A program made the position numbers and the translations under genes. Under the pieces are notes generated by a model. It was not told where the DNA came from, did not search any database, and worked only from the letters and a program-made list of their open reading frames with translations. A DNA stretch of 64,000 bases from Trema orientale (taxonomy: Eukaryota; Streptophyta; Magnoliopsida; Rosales; Cannabaceae): contig JXTC01000062.1 of the NCBI GenBank assembly GCA_002914845.1, positions 271,495 through 335,494 on the forward strand. The letters are read 5' to 3'. The first letter of the stretch is position 1. Every line of letters begins with the position of its first letter. Below, piece after piece: positions 34,707 through 47,900 of the stretch.

Positions 34707-37700
34707 ATGGGGATCTCCAGAGTTCTTCCTCCCCTGTCTAGAGTTTCTCCACTCTACACGAGCGCTTTCTTTCACTTGGTTCCCATTGCCTCAGCCCCTC
34801 TTCCATTTCGTCCACTCGCCACCGTTTCCACGGCCGTCTCAGCTTCCCAAGCCCAAGACGCGTCAACGCTTTCCTATTCCAAGATGGGTCAGAATCGGTG
34901 GAAACCCATGTGTTTGTACTACACACAAGGAAAGTGCACTATGGTATAACATTCTCCAAACTAAATATCCAAACCATTATTAATCTTAGCCCATATGAAG
35001 TTGTATTATTCGTGTTTTTTTCCTTCTTTTTTTTCTTTTTCTTCTTCTGGGCTTTCATAGAATTTGCTTTGTCGAGTTATTGGAAGAGTTTTCTTACGAG
35101 TGTGTTCTGTTTGATTAAATGTCTGAGTGAAAGTATGGTTGGTTTATAATGATGCGCTAATAGATAAGAATTATTGACCCGGTTATACATTCGATGAGTG
35201 AATGGTATGATTATGAAATGAACAAATTAGTGTTTGTAAAGCAGCACACAAAAATATATACCATCCAAAAAAGAGGAAAGAGGGGAAAAACCCCGGAAAG
35301 GCTAAGGGATTGCATGATAACTTTTGTATTAAAGATTGTAGGATTTGTTCATCATCTGCTTGGAGATGTTGAGCATGTAATCATAGAGTTCTTGGATTTG
35401 CTAGAAGCCCAATTGAAAAGTGTGCCTAGCATTTTCATTATCTGCAGTAAAGTAGCATTTCAAATTCTTTTTGAAGGTGTGAATTTTGTTAGTGCGTGGA
35501 TTTTTAAGTGTTTTCTTCGTAGATATGTTGATAGGTTTCATAAATATGAAGACTTGTAACCAGTAACTGAAGAAAATCCCATCTTTGCAGATGGATGATC
35601 CTATGCATCTGGAGAAGTTCAACCATAACTGCTCCTGGGATCTTCACGTTGATCCTTCCAACCTAAATAGAATCTGCCCTCAGAATTTAGATTTCTTCCT
35701 TGTGCTGGATTTGGAGGGCAAGGTTGAGATTCTTGAGTTCCCAGTTGTGATGGTTGATGCCAAAACCATGGAAGTGGTTGACTTTTTCCACAGGTTCACT
35801 CTAGTCTCGCATCATTGCACATGTGCACCATTTTTTTATTTTTATTTTTTTGGTGCTGAGTTCTTTAAAAATAAAAAATGGGCAGAATCTTTCTGTGTAT
35901 GTTCGCTTCTCTCTTGCATTTTCATTAGTTCCTCCATTATAGTTATAGGCACAACTCATCTTCTTTACATTTTCACTATTGGCTTATTATATGGGTCCAT
36001 TAATCACCTGCAGGTTCGTGAGGCCCTCAGGAATGAGTGAACAAAGAATAAATGAGTACATTGAAGGCAAATATGGCAAATTTGGAGTCCATGGGTACAC
36101 CACTAATTTACGTGTGATTTATTCAATAAATAGTAAACAAACTAACTTTTGATATGAAGGTCAAAGAAACTAATAGATAACAAATCATTTTTCCAAACTT
36201 TGAAGTATAAAAAGATATCTAGGTTTTGTTTTCGGTTTCCTACAAAGTTTCTCTCCAACAAATCAGGGAAGATTATTGTTGCACTACTCAATGTCCTTGA
36301 CTTTTATGTTTCTTTCAGTATGGGGAGGGTATTTGTTCCCAATTGCAATTTCACTTAGAATGTTAAATTTGAAGGTTTGAGTCAAAGATAGTACTAGATT
36401 TGTCAAGCGGGTCTGGTCTGATGAATTCTAAGTTTATGTGAGCTGTTAACAGTATTTACTGGGCCCAGCGTGGCTCACAAGAGTGTACTAAAATGGGCCA
36501 ACTTTGCTGGCTACGGGGCTTTGCCCGTGTTGGTGTATTTTTAATTATATTTAGTTTTTTTTATTACAAGATTTGTTATTTGTGTAATTAGTCATGAGAA
36601 AAATTTCTTTTATTGACTAATGAAGTTAGGAAGAAAAGAAAAAGCATAACCCAAAAATTATACATGAGAAGGAGATCAATGATTTCAGTTACAAACTGTC
36701 ATACTCTTTGAACCCCGATCTCAACAAATTCTTGAATCAATTCGCAACACTTGAACTTTGAGGTGAGAATAATACTTACATGCTGATAGTTTATAATAGA
36801 TCCCAATCAAGTATTCACCCCACCCAACGTAGCAGTTATTTGCAAATTCTCAACCTTATTAGTAACATTAAATGCCTATCCTTTGTTTTAAAAATTGTTA
36901 TTTAAAAGTAACATATATTTTTCACTAGTTAGAAATTAATAGCATTTTGTATCCAAAAACTTCGCTTTCAGATTGTTCACNGTTCTTTGTTCAATTGTGT
37001 ACCTTATGATACTGTAGAGTAATCGTTGTACCATAAACAAACTTTGTATGTATTTGTTTCTATCTGTTGTATTGCCAATCATCAGAATTCTAGACAAGAT
37101 GAACTCCAAATTGGATGAAGCCCTCTTATTCGCAGGGGGAAAGTAGGAGAGTCTTATGCCTTTGTTAGTTTCCCCTGAAGGGATATAGATTGGCATCGTC
37201 AGGGTTTGTTTGGAGGGACCATGGTCCAAAAGAAGGAAGCAACACCCTTGTTCCCCTGCTAAGTAGCATATATCTGCTGTATCAATTGTATACTGCTTTT
37301 CACCATTTTCTTATCTGTTGATGTAGGACAGAGAACTAGAATAGAAGAGAGGAAAGAGAATATCAGAAGGGAACATAGACGAGAAAGAGGAAAAATTAGA
37401 GGGTAGAGCCTGAAAGACAAGAAGGAGCCAAGTAGGTTCTGATTCTATAACATTATCCATAATTTTCTGAACTCGCGGGTACAATGAAATCTATTTATAA
37501 GAAAATTAGGTTTTGTACAAAACAATGAAAGAGACACTCTAAAATCACCATTGGAATCTTGAGAAAGAGGCAATAGCTCCTCCCAAAGTGTTGGAATTTA
37601 ACAATATCATGGCTGTACTTTAGTTCTGATGTGCTAGTACGAGAAGATAATATGACATTTGAAAATGCAGTGTCTGGCATGATACAGCTATACCATTTAA

Positions 37701-38826
37701 GGATGTTCTTCAACAATTTGAAGCTTGGTTGGCTCAGCATCACTTGTGGGAAAAACAACTAGGTGGGTCTCTTAACAGAGCTGCATTTGTAACATGGTAA
37801 GTTTGGTTGTTGTTATTCTGAACATTTATTTTGCTTTCCATTGGATGACCTTCTCATTACATTGATTTGTGCTTTTAATATAGTTTCTTGAACATGCTAT
37901 TCTGGCTTTTGCTTTGATCAAATTTGGAATTTTAAACTGCTGCCCATAGACAAATAAACTATCAATCACATAACTCTACTCAATTTTCCTATTTTTCCTG
38001 CCAGCATAGTATGGTGAATGCTCAATAGAGTTACTCAATTGGTAATGAATATAAAGAACTTCTAGAAGTTGCTGACGTTTCTTGTTCTACTTGTTTTAGT
38101 GGAAACTGGGATCTGAAGACAAAGGTCCCTCAGCAATGCAATGTATCAATGGTGGAGCTTCCCTCATATTTCATGGAATGGATCAATCTCAAAGATGTGT
38201 ATCTTAATTTCTACAAGAGAAGGGTTAGTCCATGTAGATGTGAATTAAATTCCTGCCAGCAAAAGTTCTTTGGTGCAAAATATATTGAATTTTTCTAAAC
38301 AGATTGCGTAACATTTTTAACATAAAACTATGTGTCAGAAGTTATCATGTTCTTTTTCCACTCTTCATGTGGTTTCTTTGAACTTAACTATATCAAAACA
38401 CTTAAACACTTAGTTTATTACCATTGATTGGACAAAGTTCTCACCGAAGTTGAAGTTCCCCAACAATTAGAGCTAAATCTGAAGTCCATGAACTGAGCTG
38501 ACCCAAGATTGGTGTATCGGCTTCTTACCTTGTGTGGATCACAGTAGAGTATTATACCTCCTACTTTTATCAGTTTTTTTGTTACATTTCTCTTTATGAT
38601 ATGTTTGCTTGGTTGTGGATGATAGGCCACGGGAATGATGACAATGATGAAGGAACTCCGTATACCATCATTAGGAAGTCACCATCTTGGATTTGATGAC
38701 GCGAAGAACATTTCAAGGGTATTGCAGCGTATGCTCGCCGATGGTGCACTTATACGGATTACCGCAAGAAGGAAGCCTGATTATCCCCATGAGGTTGAAT
38801 TTCTATTCAGGAATAGAATAAGGTAG
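34707..38826 (+). CDS. ERL1: ERI1-like 3'-5' exoribonuclease ERL1
   Basis: DEDDh-family 3'-5' exonuclease. Arabidopsis ERL1 is a plastid enzyme that trims chloroplast rRNA. Six exons: 34707-34943, 35591-35793, 36014-36094, 37671-37796, 38100-38223, 38626-38826, giving 323 residues (Arabidopsis about 337). The N-terminal ~55 residues are Ser/Ala/Pro-rich with few acidic residues, like a transit peptide. RWKPMCLYYTQGKCTMMDDP with HLEKFNH follows, a CCCH-like motif kept in the family. Catalytic residues are D119 and E121 in LVLDLEG, D220 in CGNWDLK, and H276 with D281 in SHHLGFDD. The order matches Exo I, II and III. Family phrases VVDFFHRFVRPSGMSEQ and VWHDTAIPFKDVLQQFEAWLA are present. Intron 1 holds an unexplained 121-codon frame; intron 3 is 1.6 kb and contains repeat debris and one N. 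Confidence 0.94.
36390..36545. repeat. Possible hAT-like fragment in ERL1 intron 3
   Basis: Contains tagatttgtcaagcgggtc, resembling the TAGAGTTGTCAAAATGGGC terminus of the element at 32810-33149, then gggcccagcg and atgggccaac words. The second terminus was not identified, so it may be a truncated relative. Confidence 0.3.
37320..37500. repeat. Possible LTR relic in ERL1 intron 3
   Basis: Purine-rich block beginning tgttgatgtaggacagag, then many agaga words, followed by attctataac and ctatttataag. It has the same general layout as the block at 15530-15790. Without a partner LTR or a defined end this is tentative. Confidence 0.25.
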
Positions 38827-41800
38827 CTATTTCTAGCTGTATCTTTTATTTTTAGAAATTGTCACCTTCCTTGTAATATCAACAGAAGAAAAAAAAAATT
38901 GATTGAATCTCTCTGTGTCTGTGCCCTTTGGCCGTTGGATTAATGATTTTGCTGATTAAATTCTTCAACTTGGATAAATGGTGCAATAGGGCTATTAAGA
39001 TGTACCTTGTAAATTGACATATTAAAGTATGTGATGTTTCGTGTCTACGCTACAAATTATGTATTAAATCTTGTATAATAATAGCTTCCTTTTGCTTAAA
39101 ATTGGTGTTTTCGTCATGTATTATATAAAACTACAAAACAATAAGTGATAAACACAATTTCTTTTTTTGGTGAATATATTTATACCTTATATATATGTAT
39201 ATATATGCGACTGAAGTTACATTGTATTGGTTATCAATACAATTTATCATGACCTTAAAATGAAATTATGGAAGAGCTTTGTAACACCTACTAACGCCAC
39301 TATATGGACTTGGATTTATACAATTGCCAATTTGAGTTTAGAAGCCGGAAGAGTTAGCAGCCAGAAGGTGCAATGGTTTTTCAAATGCGTTGAGGTGTAT
39401 GAGAAAATGAGTGTAAATACAAATTTTTGATTTCTATATTGAAAGTATGTTTGATGGTAGGGAGAAGTGGAAGGTGCCTTTGTTATTATTATTAATTTTT
39501 TTTTTCATTGTTTGTTGGTCATTTTATGTTCACCTGTATATGTGGTAGAAAAGATCAATCTAACGTGCGGATAAAAGATTTTGGTGACAGATACCACGAA
39601 TCAAAAAATGTATAAATGAAGATAAGGGACTTGGCAAAATTTATTAAATTTGATTTATCACAGACATAATGGGAATAATATCACCTTTTAAATGGACATT
39701 TTTAATGCATATGCCAATGTTAGTGCTATTGTTTTTTAGAAGGGAATGGTAATGCTATATTTGGTAAAAAAGAGAAAAAAAAAATCGAATTTTCACATTA
39801 TCCATTTTCTACTTCAAGGCATAATACTATTCTAAATGTTAGTGTTAACTTGTTATTATTTAATAATTAATAAAGTAATTTTGTAATTAGTTGAGTATTG
39901 AAAAGTGTATTGAGTAAGTATTAAAAAAGGCATTAAGTAACGGGGTTATTATCGTTTTTAGTTTTAGCAAAACAAAAAACTCCGGGTTTTCGAATATATC
40001 AGGAAAAAAACCTTGTCTTTGTTTAATTTTAGCAAAACAAATCTTGAGTTTTTAGTTATATCGAATAAAATCTTTAGATTATAAATTTGAATTGAATTAG
40101 TCTACGAAATAAGTCAAATGACATATTTTCCCTTTGTATACATTGTCATGCATGACTATGCAAGACTATTTACATTCACAAGCACCCCAATTGGGTGAAA
40201 ACTATGTCATTCTATATTAAAAATGTTGACCTTTTTCTTTAAAATAAATTTTAAAAAATAATTCATAAGTATAGAACACTTAAAAAGTAAAATCATTTCT
40301 TAATCACGTTATATATTCGCTGATTAAATATCTATTTTTAGTTCAATTTGATTGGATTTCAAAATCTCAATGTTTTATTTGATATAATCATAAACCCAAT
40401 ATTTTTATTGCTAGAATTAAAAAAATTAAAAGTTTTATTTGATATAATAAAAAATATTAAGGTTTTTTCTTGCTTAAAAAAAAAAAATCCACTGGTTTTT
40501 TCAATAATAACTCTTAAGTAATGCCTTAAAAAAGAATTGTATAAGAATTGATTGAGTATCAAAAAAATGTCGTTTTTAATATTTTGAAGTTCAAAGTTAA
40601 TTAAATGCCGAAATTTGGCATATTGTATACTTTGTACCCAATTTGACACAAAACATAGCATAACATTTCAGGAAAATTTGTATGCAATATAATATGCTTA
40701 ATAGCATTTCAGGAAAATTTGTGTGCAATATGCTTAAATTTATAGCATTAACACAAATGATTTATCAATGCAATGGTTATGCTGGTGTTTGGTATGAAAA
40801 GCGTAAGGGAATTTGTCCAATTATACATTGGTTAAAAATTGACTCAAATAGTTATTTTGAAATCCAATATTCTAATTCATTTTCTCCTAAAAAATCTTTA
40901 TACCAAATAACCCCCAACCCAAAATTCATTAACTAATCCCTTCGCCTTTGTACTGAGTAATACTAGTCAAATATATTTTTGCACCAAAAAAAAAGGGGGC
41001 CGTTGCCCGTTAGAACCCATGCATTTGCCAACTTTATTATCAAAATTTTTTGCAATCAACACGTGTAGCAAATTAGTTGCATCATCGTATTGATAGTTAT
41101 GAGAGACCACATTGGATCGCGCTAACTCGTCAAAAACTTCAAACTTTAGCATTTCTGCTCACAAAATAAAACTAAAATCTCTGCTCACAAAATAAAACTA
41201 AATATTTTATTTGGCGGCAACAATTTATATAGGAAAATAAAAATTGGACAAGACGACATAAAATTAACTAAATATAAAAACTCCCACTCTCTCTACATAC
41301 GCTTGATCTTGAATCTCAAACTTTTGAAGACCTGAGAACAATCCCCAACCCTAGATCACCAACTCCAATTGTGCGCGTGATCATACGCGCTCGAGTCGAG
41401 GGTGGTTTTGAACCCAGAAAACTCTCATTCTATTGCGCCTTACGCCCTAGATTTTCTTTTTTTCTTTATAAATAAAAGCCGAATCCAAACCAGCAAGAGT
41501 GAGAAAAATTTGAGAGAGAAAAAGCTTGAGACTTTGAGAGAGTCCCAGAAAAACCCAGAGACCCCCCATTCTTCGTGGAGCCATAGCCAAATGACCTCAA
41601 TACCTTCTAAAACCGAGAAAAAGCTTAAGCTTCCTCAAATCTGTTTCTAGGGTTTCGTCTCCTTCCTCGAATTTCCAGCTCGAAGCGATCAGACTTGGTT
41701 TTCAAGCTTTTTCACTGGGGTGAGTCTCTAAGCTCTACTTCATTTAATGCTTCTTTTCTCGGTATTGGAGCTTATTTGAACACCCAATTGGACGAAGAGA

Positions 41801-41933
41801 GCGATCGATCAATGCCCATTTGCTCAAACCTCAAATTTGTGTGTATGCAAAGTATCGGTATTGTTGTAGCTAGGATCGTCTAGCTTGTTTTGCTGATATT
41901 TTTTGCTATAGAAATTATTGTTTGATTCTTGTC
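38827..41933. other. Intergenic between ERL1 and BRP1, including the BRP1 leader
   Basis: The ERL1 3' UTR is followed by AT-rich DNA with a large foldback (39893-40562) and a short direct repeat near 40660-40735 (catttcaggaaaatttgt twice). From about 41280 the base composition changes and ctctctctac appears; 41280-41933 is the likely BRP1 5' leader. A GT donor-like gtgagt near 41719 hints at a leader intron. No additional protein gene is supported. Confidence 0.5.
39893..40562. repeat. Large foldback element (about 670 bp)
   Basis: The left arm includes ttagttgagtattg, aaaaaaggcattaagtaacg and gttattatcg. The right arm carries the inverse set, read on the minus strand as tgatactcaatcaattc, ttaaggcattacttaag and agttattattg. 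The interior contains ttttagcaaaac and gatataat words on both sides. No target-site duplication was identified. Confidence 0.5.
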
Positions 41934-44900
41934 ATGCGATTTTCGTCGGCTGCATCGGGTGCATCGTCTTCTTCGAAGGAAAGCAAGGGTTCTAATCTGT
42001 CGGGTCCTCGGCTTCGGAAGAAGCACAAGAGGCTTGACGCCATTTGTGAGAAGGAGTATAACAGAAACCGCGGCGGTTTGAATGAGAGTAGTGGTGTGAC
42101 AGCTGGTGAGAGTGCTGCTGATTTAGAGATCCGCAGAAGCTCTCGGGTTCGTCGGGCTCCGGTTTTGCTTGATGTATCGCCCTCGCCGCCGAAGAAGCGG
42201 CATAGGATTAATAAGAAGGATGTAGTGTCGAGTGTTGGCAAGAGTGTGAAGAGTTCTCCACAGGTGAGCTCGAATTTGGAGGATTTGGACACTCCCGGGA
42301 GTTGGAAGTCGAGGTTGAGATCAAAAGGTAGAAATGCGAGATTTGTAGTGAAAGAGGAGGGTGATTCGCCAAGGGGGAAAAGGAGGCTTTTTCAAGAAAC
42401 AGAGGGAGGTAGAACTGAAGACAAGGTTCTGGGGAAAAAACTGGGGGATGAAAAGGGCCAATCAGAAGTTGGTAAGTATACCGTTGTGAAGTCTAAGAGA
42501 CCGGGAAGGATCAAGGCAACAAATGGTCCAAAGATCGAGGGGAAAGTAAATGAGTTGTGTGCTATTAAAGATGATGTTATGCAGGAGGAATCAGAGGTCA
42601 TCGGGAACAAGGAGAAGGATGTTGCATTGCAATTGGATAACGATCTAGATGGTGTTCCTCAAAGGGAAACAGTCTCTGTTGATGCCACAGAACTGGTCGA
42701 GACAGAGGAGCATTTGGAGTTAAAGGATAAGAGAATTTTCAATGATTTTAAGGAAACTGTGGACAACACGGAGGCCATTAAAAATGAAGAGGAAGAGGAC
42801 AACATGGGGGCCATTGAACTCGTAGAGGAAGAGGACAGCGTGGAGGCCATTGAACTTGTAGAGAAAGAGGACATTATGGACACTATTGAACATGTAGAGA
42901 AACAAGACGATATGAAGACCATTGAAGATGTAGAGAAAGAGGACAGTACGGAGGCCATTGAACATTTAGAGAAAGAGAACAATACCGAGTCCATGGAAGA
43001 TGTTGAAAAAGAAGAAAGTATTGAGGCCATTGAGCATGTAGAGAAAGAGGTGGAACAATTAGACTGTGGAGAAAGTCAAACTGACATTTTGGAAATTGTT
43101 GCAACCTCAACAAATGAATTGGAGGGTGCCGGTTGTTCTGATGAGAGGGATATGAAGTGGACAAAACTTGATGAAGAACCTCCTGTGAAAGAAAATAACA
43201 AGGTAAATGCTTCAAAATGCAAATCAAATACTATACTTGGCAAACCACGCATTAAGGAGGGCAGACGGTGTGGTTTGTGTGGTGGGGGTACAGATGGTAA
43301 ACCGCCAAAACCATTAGCTCAAGACGCAGGTGATAGTGAGAATGAGGCATACAGTGGCTCTTCAGCTTCTGAGGAACCCAATTATGACATATGGGACGGC
43401 TTTGGTGATGAGCCTGGCTGGCTGGGACGCCTTCTGGGTCCTATAAATGACCGATATGGTATTGCTGGAATATGGGTTCACCAACACTGTGCAGTATGGA
43501 GTCCCGAGGTGTGCTCTCTTGCCCACTCTTAACCTTGTGTACTTTGCATGATGTTACTATCAAAGTGTGAGTGAGTGTATGTTTTCTATGGAATTATGGA
43601 TATAAAGATGCTACATCTCAATTCTTAATGATTTTGCATAGTTTTTGGGTTGTGGACTCGTGGATATGAGATATCTATTAATTTTGTTGATACATTGTGT
43701 CCTTTTTTTAGTTCTTCTGAGGAAATGATTAATCTTATGGGTACTGAGAAAACTACCTATAGGCTATATAGCTCTTGGTTCTTTTGTTTTTGTCTATTGC
43801 GAAAATACATATCAGAAGCTTAATATCATGTAGGAGAAAACAAGTAACTAGTCTCTGACAGCATATGTTTGAGGCATTTTTATCGTGTACTTGCACTGAA
43901 CTAACTGCTAAATCCAAATTGCGTTCGCCGTTTAGTGGGAAAAAAAAAAAATAATTCAAGAAACTGTTTCTATTTGTGCTTATCTTGTGTGTGCTTGAAT
44001 GGACAAAATTGTTCTTCAATACTGTTTCTATTGTGAGAGAAAATCAAGTTTTTAGCTTCTCTCTGAGCTTGGCAGTGATGGAATTTAAGAAACTTTAATT
44101 CTCTTTTTTTATTTACTCTTAGTTGGAAAAACACTTTGTTTACTAGTGTTTAGATTTGTGTTTGTTTCTTTCAGATTATGTTTGTGTTCTATATATATGT
44201 CTATTGTCTTTGAGGATGCCTTATCCTCTTCTGTTATTTGTATTTCAGTTTTTGATATTCAATACAAGTTTTGTTTCTTATTAAAAAAAAAAATACCACT
44301 TCCATTTTTTGGTTGAATGTAATTGTTTTTGAATTCCTAACCCTGGTTTTGCATGTAGTCATCTTGGCTTTCAAAAAATTTTGGAGATTAAGATTTGTCA
44401 TACTCGTGATTTTTGAAAATCTAGGATGCCGCTTATTTAAAAGTTTGAACACATTTATTTGAATAATGTGATGTATGATGTATCTTGCTTTTGATATTCT
44501 GCAGTTCCAGAGATTATCATACTCATAATTTGAGAGCATTTGGGATGGTGAAACAAAATATGAGCACCTTTCTTTTTTGTTGTCATATGTAAAAGTATGA
44601 ACACATTTCTTTGAATAATGTGATGTATGATGTATCTTGCTTTTGATATTCTGCAGTTCCAGAGATTATCATACTCATAATTTGAGAACATTTGGGATAG
44701 TGAAGTAAAAATATGAACACATTTCTTTTTTAGAAATATGAGTAAAAATATGAGCACCTCTCTTTTTTATTGTAGTATGACATACTATCCTTTAAACCAT
44801 GATTCATGAAGTGAATAGGATTGTGTATATGCTTATTAGAAGAAACTTGATTTACAGTAGGCTAATACATCCCCTGCAAAGAATGCATAGGTTGGCACCA

Positions 44901-47900
44901 TATATGAGGTCTGCCAAGGTCAAGTTCACTCTTGAAAACTACATGCTGAATTAACAGTCTTTGAAATAAATTTTCTAGGCTTATTATTGTTTATTTTATC
45001 ACATTGAAATGTGTGGGGATGTCCTTGTGTCTCGAACGTTGTATCTTACTTGGAGTTATAGAATAGATTTGTTAGACTATCCTTGACGTGGAATTCCCCC
45101 TCTTCTCCCCGCTCTTTCTTTTTATTGTAATTTTATAATCTGGTAAATTGTTTCATTTATTTTTAATAAGAAACAGAGCTCTTAGAATTTGATTTAAAAC
45201 GGACAAAAATTACAAAAAAGATGATAGAAGAAAGAAAGAGAATTAGGTAAAGATGATAAAACATTTTTCTGACTCAGGAAGGTGAGAAAAGGAGTAGCAT
45301 TTTTATTTTCAGAACTCCTTTGATAAAGAAAAGCATAATTGTCGAAAACTTTATATTCTCTTCTGCACCAATATTGGAATTCTGTCTTCTGGATGTTCGG
45401 ATATAATGAGCACCTCAGGTATTGCCATATTTCTGTCTTGAGCCTTGGTAATCTTTTGTGTGTGCGTGCGCGCGCACTCGCTGAAGAGAATCTGTCTTCA
45501 AGCTACTAATAAACTTTCTATGGTCAATGAATAATTAAATAAAACCAAATTATCCACTAAAATCCGCTTTCTGAAGGCTAGTAACTTACTTTTCAATTTT
45601 TAATTTTAGCCAAAAATAACTAACACTACCAACTAAAATCCTGTTGCCTACCTGCCAAGTCAGCATTCTGGACTTATGAAAATCATTATAGATGCTAACG
45701 ATTTTAACCGAGAATTCTGTATGTGAACTGAACTAGCAGTAGGCATGGCACTGATTTCGATGTCCCATCTACAAGTCTCATCATGGTCATTAGGACTGAA
45801 CCCAGATTGTTGGAATATTGTGGTATTGATTACTGGTTTCTAGGGCTTAGAGTCAGACTAGGTTTGGAGTCCTAATAACTTGAACACATTAGTTGGAAGT
45901 AAGTGGCAATCTTTGTTTCTTGACTGTCTGTATCTTAGATGGCTTGATGGATATGCTCCTGACCACTTTGATAAGATATCTGCTAATCTGTCTGTATATG
46001 GCTTAATGTATATGCTACTGACAAAATTTGACAATTTCTCTATTTCACAGGTTGATATTTAGTCTATTTAACTTTTCATGGATTTTGGTTTATGTTTGCA
46101 GGTTTATTTTGCTGGTTTAGGTTGCTTAAAAAATGTAAGGGCTGCCCTTTGTAGAGGAAGAGCACTGAAATGCACTCGCTGTGGAAGGCCAGGAGCCACT
46201 ATTGGATGTCGTGTCGATCGATGTCCAAGAACTTACCACTTGGTTAGTTATTTCTCTTTGGGATAAATGGAAAACTAAGAATCAAGTAACCTTGATAAGA
46301 GTTTATGTGAGATGTGTGTACTTGTCCATGTATTTATGTAGACTTGACTTAATGTCGTATTATTTCTTATTGATGGCATTCCGTGTTTTTTCAGCCTTGT
46401 GCTCGAGCAAATGGGTGTATCTTTGATCATCGCAAATTTCTTATAGCCTGTACAGATCATCGGCATCTCTTCCAACCTCACGGTATTCAGTACTTGGCCA
46501 GAATAAAGAAAGTTAAGGCAAAGAAAATGAAGTTGGAACTGAGAAAACTTTCAAATGATGCTTCTCGAAAGGATATTGAGGCAGAAGAGAAATGGTTGGA
46601 GAACTGTGGTGAGGATGAAGAATTTTTGAAGCGTGAAAGCAAGAGACTTCATCGAGATTTGGCAAGGATTGCACCCGTCTATATTGGAGGCACAGACTCT
46701 GAAAGTGGAAAGTTGTTTCAGGGTTGGGAATCTGTTGCAGGCCTTCAAGATGTCATCCGGTGTATGAAGGAAGTTGTAATATTGCCTCTGTTGTATCCTG
46801 AATTCTTTGATAATCTTGGCCTTACACCACCTAGAGGCGTTCTTCTCCATGGGTATCCTGGAACTGGTAAAACTCTCGTTGTGCGGGCATTGATAGGTGC
46901 ATGTGCTCGTGGTGATAAGCGGATAGCCTATTTTGCCCGAAAAGGTGCAGACTGCTTAGGAAAATATGTTGGTGATGCTGAGCGCCAGCTAAGGCTCTTA
47001 TTTCAGGTTGCTGAGAAATGTCAACCTTCTATAATATTTTTTGATGAAATAGATGGATTGGCACCTTGCCGCACAAGGCGACAAGATCAGACCCACAGTT
47101 CAGTTGTGTCGACATTACTTGCTCTGTTGGATGGTTTAAAATCTCGAGGTTCAGTTGTAGTCATAGGTGCAACAAATCGTCCTGATGCTGTTGATCCGGC
47201 ATTAAGGCGGCCTGGAAGATTTGATAGGGAGATTTATTTTCCACTTCCATCACTCAAGGACAGAGCTGCCATTCTCTCTCTTCACACTCAAAGGTGGCCA
47301 AAACCAGTTAGTGGGTCCTTGCTTCAGTGGATCGCAAGGAAAACTGCGGGATTTGCTGGTGCAGATCTGCAGGCACTCTGTACTCAAGCAGCCATTACTG
47401 GTTTGAAAAGGAACTTTCCTCTGCTAGAAATTTTGTCTGCTGCTGAGAAAAGTACTTCCTCTGGTAAACGCCTTCCTCTTCCTAACTTTGCAGTTGAGGA
47501 AAGAGATTGGTTGGAAGCTTTATCATGTTCCCCACCTCCCTGCTCTCGAAGAGAAGCTGGAATAGCTGCTAATGATGTAGTATCCTCTCCTATTCCTTTT
47601 CACCTTATTCCCTGTATTCTGCAACCATTAGCCTCTTTGCTTATCTCCCTTTATCTTGATGAACGCCTGTTGTTGCCAGCTCCACTCTCAAAAGCAGCGA
47701 GTATGATCAAAAGTGTGATTGTTTCCACTTTGGACAATAGGAAATTGCATAGTGATTGTTGGTGGTCATTTCTTGATGTTTTTATTCAAGAAGCAGATGT
47801 TGCAAAGGAAATAGAAAGGAAACTTTTGGATTCTGGCATTTTTCTTGGAGATCTTAGTTCAAGTGCATCTAATGATTTTGATGATGAGACTAATGCAAAG

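Noticed and set aside
36936..37229. 97-codon minus-strand frame in ERL1 intron 3
   Set aside because: Contains the N base, no family match, and lies in an intron with repeat debris.
41922..41933. Extending the BRP1 start four codons upstream
   Set aside because: The upstream codon is TTG; the first in-frame ATG is 41934 and gives a family-like start.
42659..43030. Minus-strand frames rich in Ser/Phe opposite BRP1
   Set aside because: Mirror image of the 36-bp coding repeat; they are repetitive only because the sense strand is.
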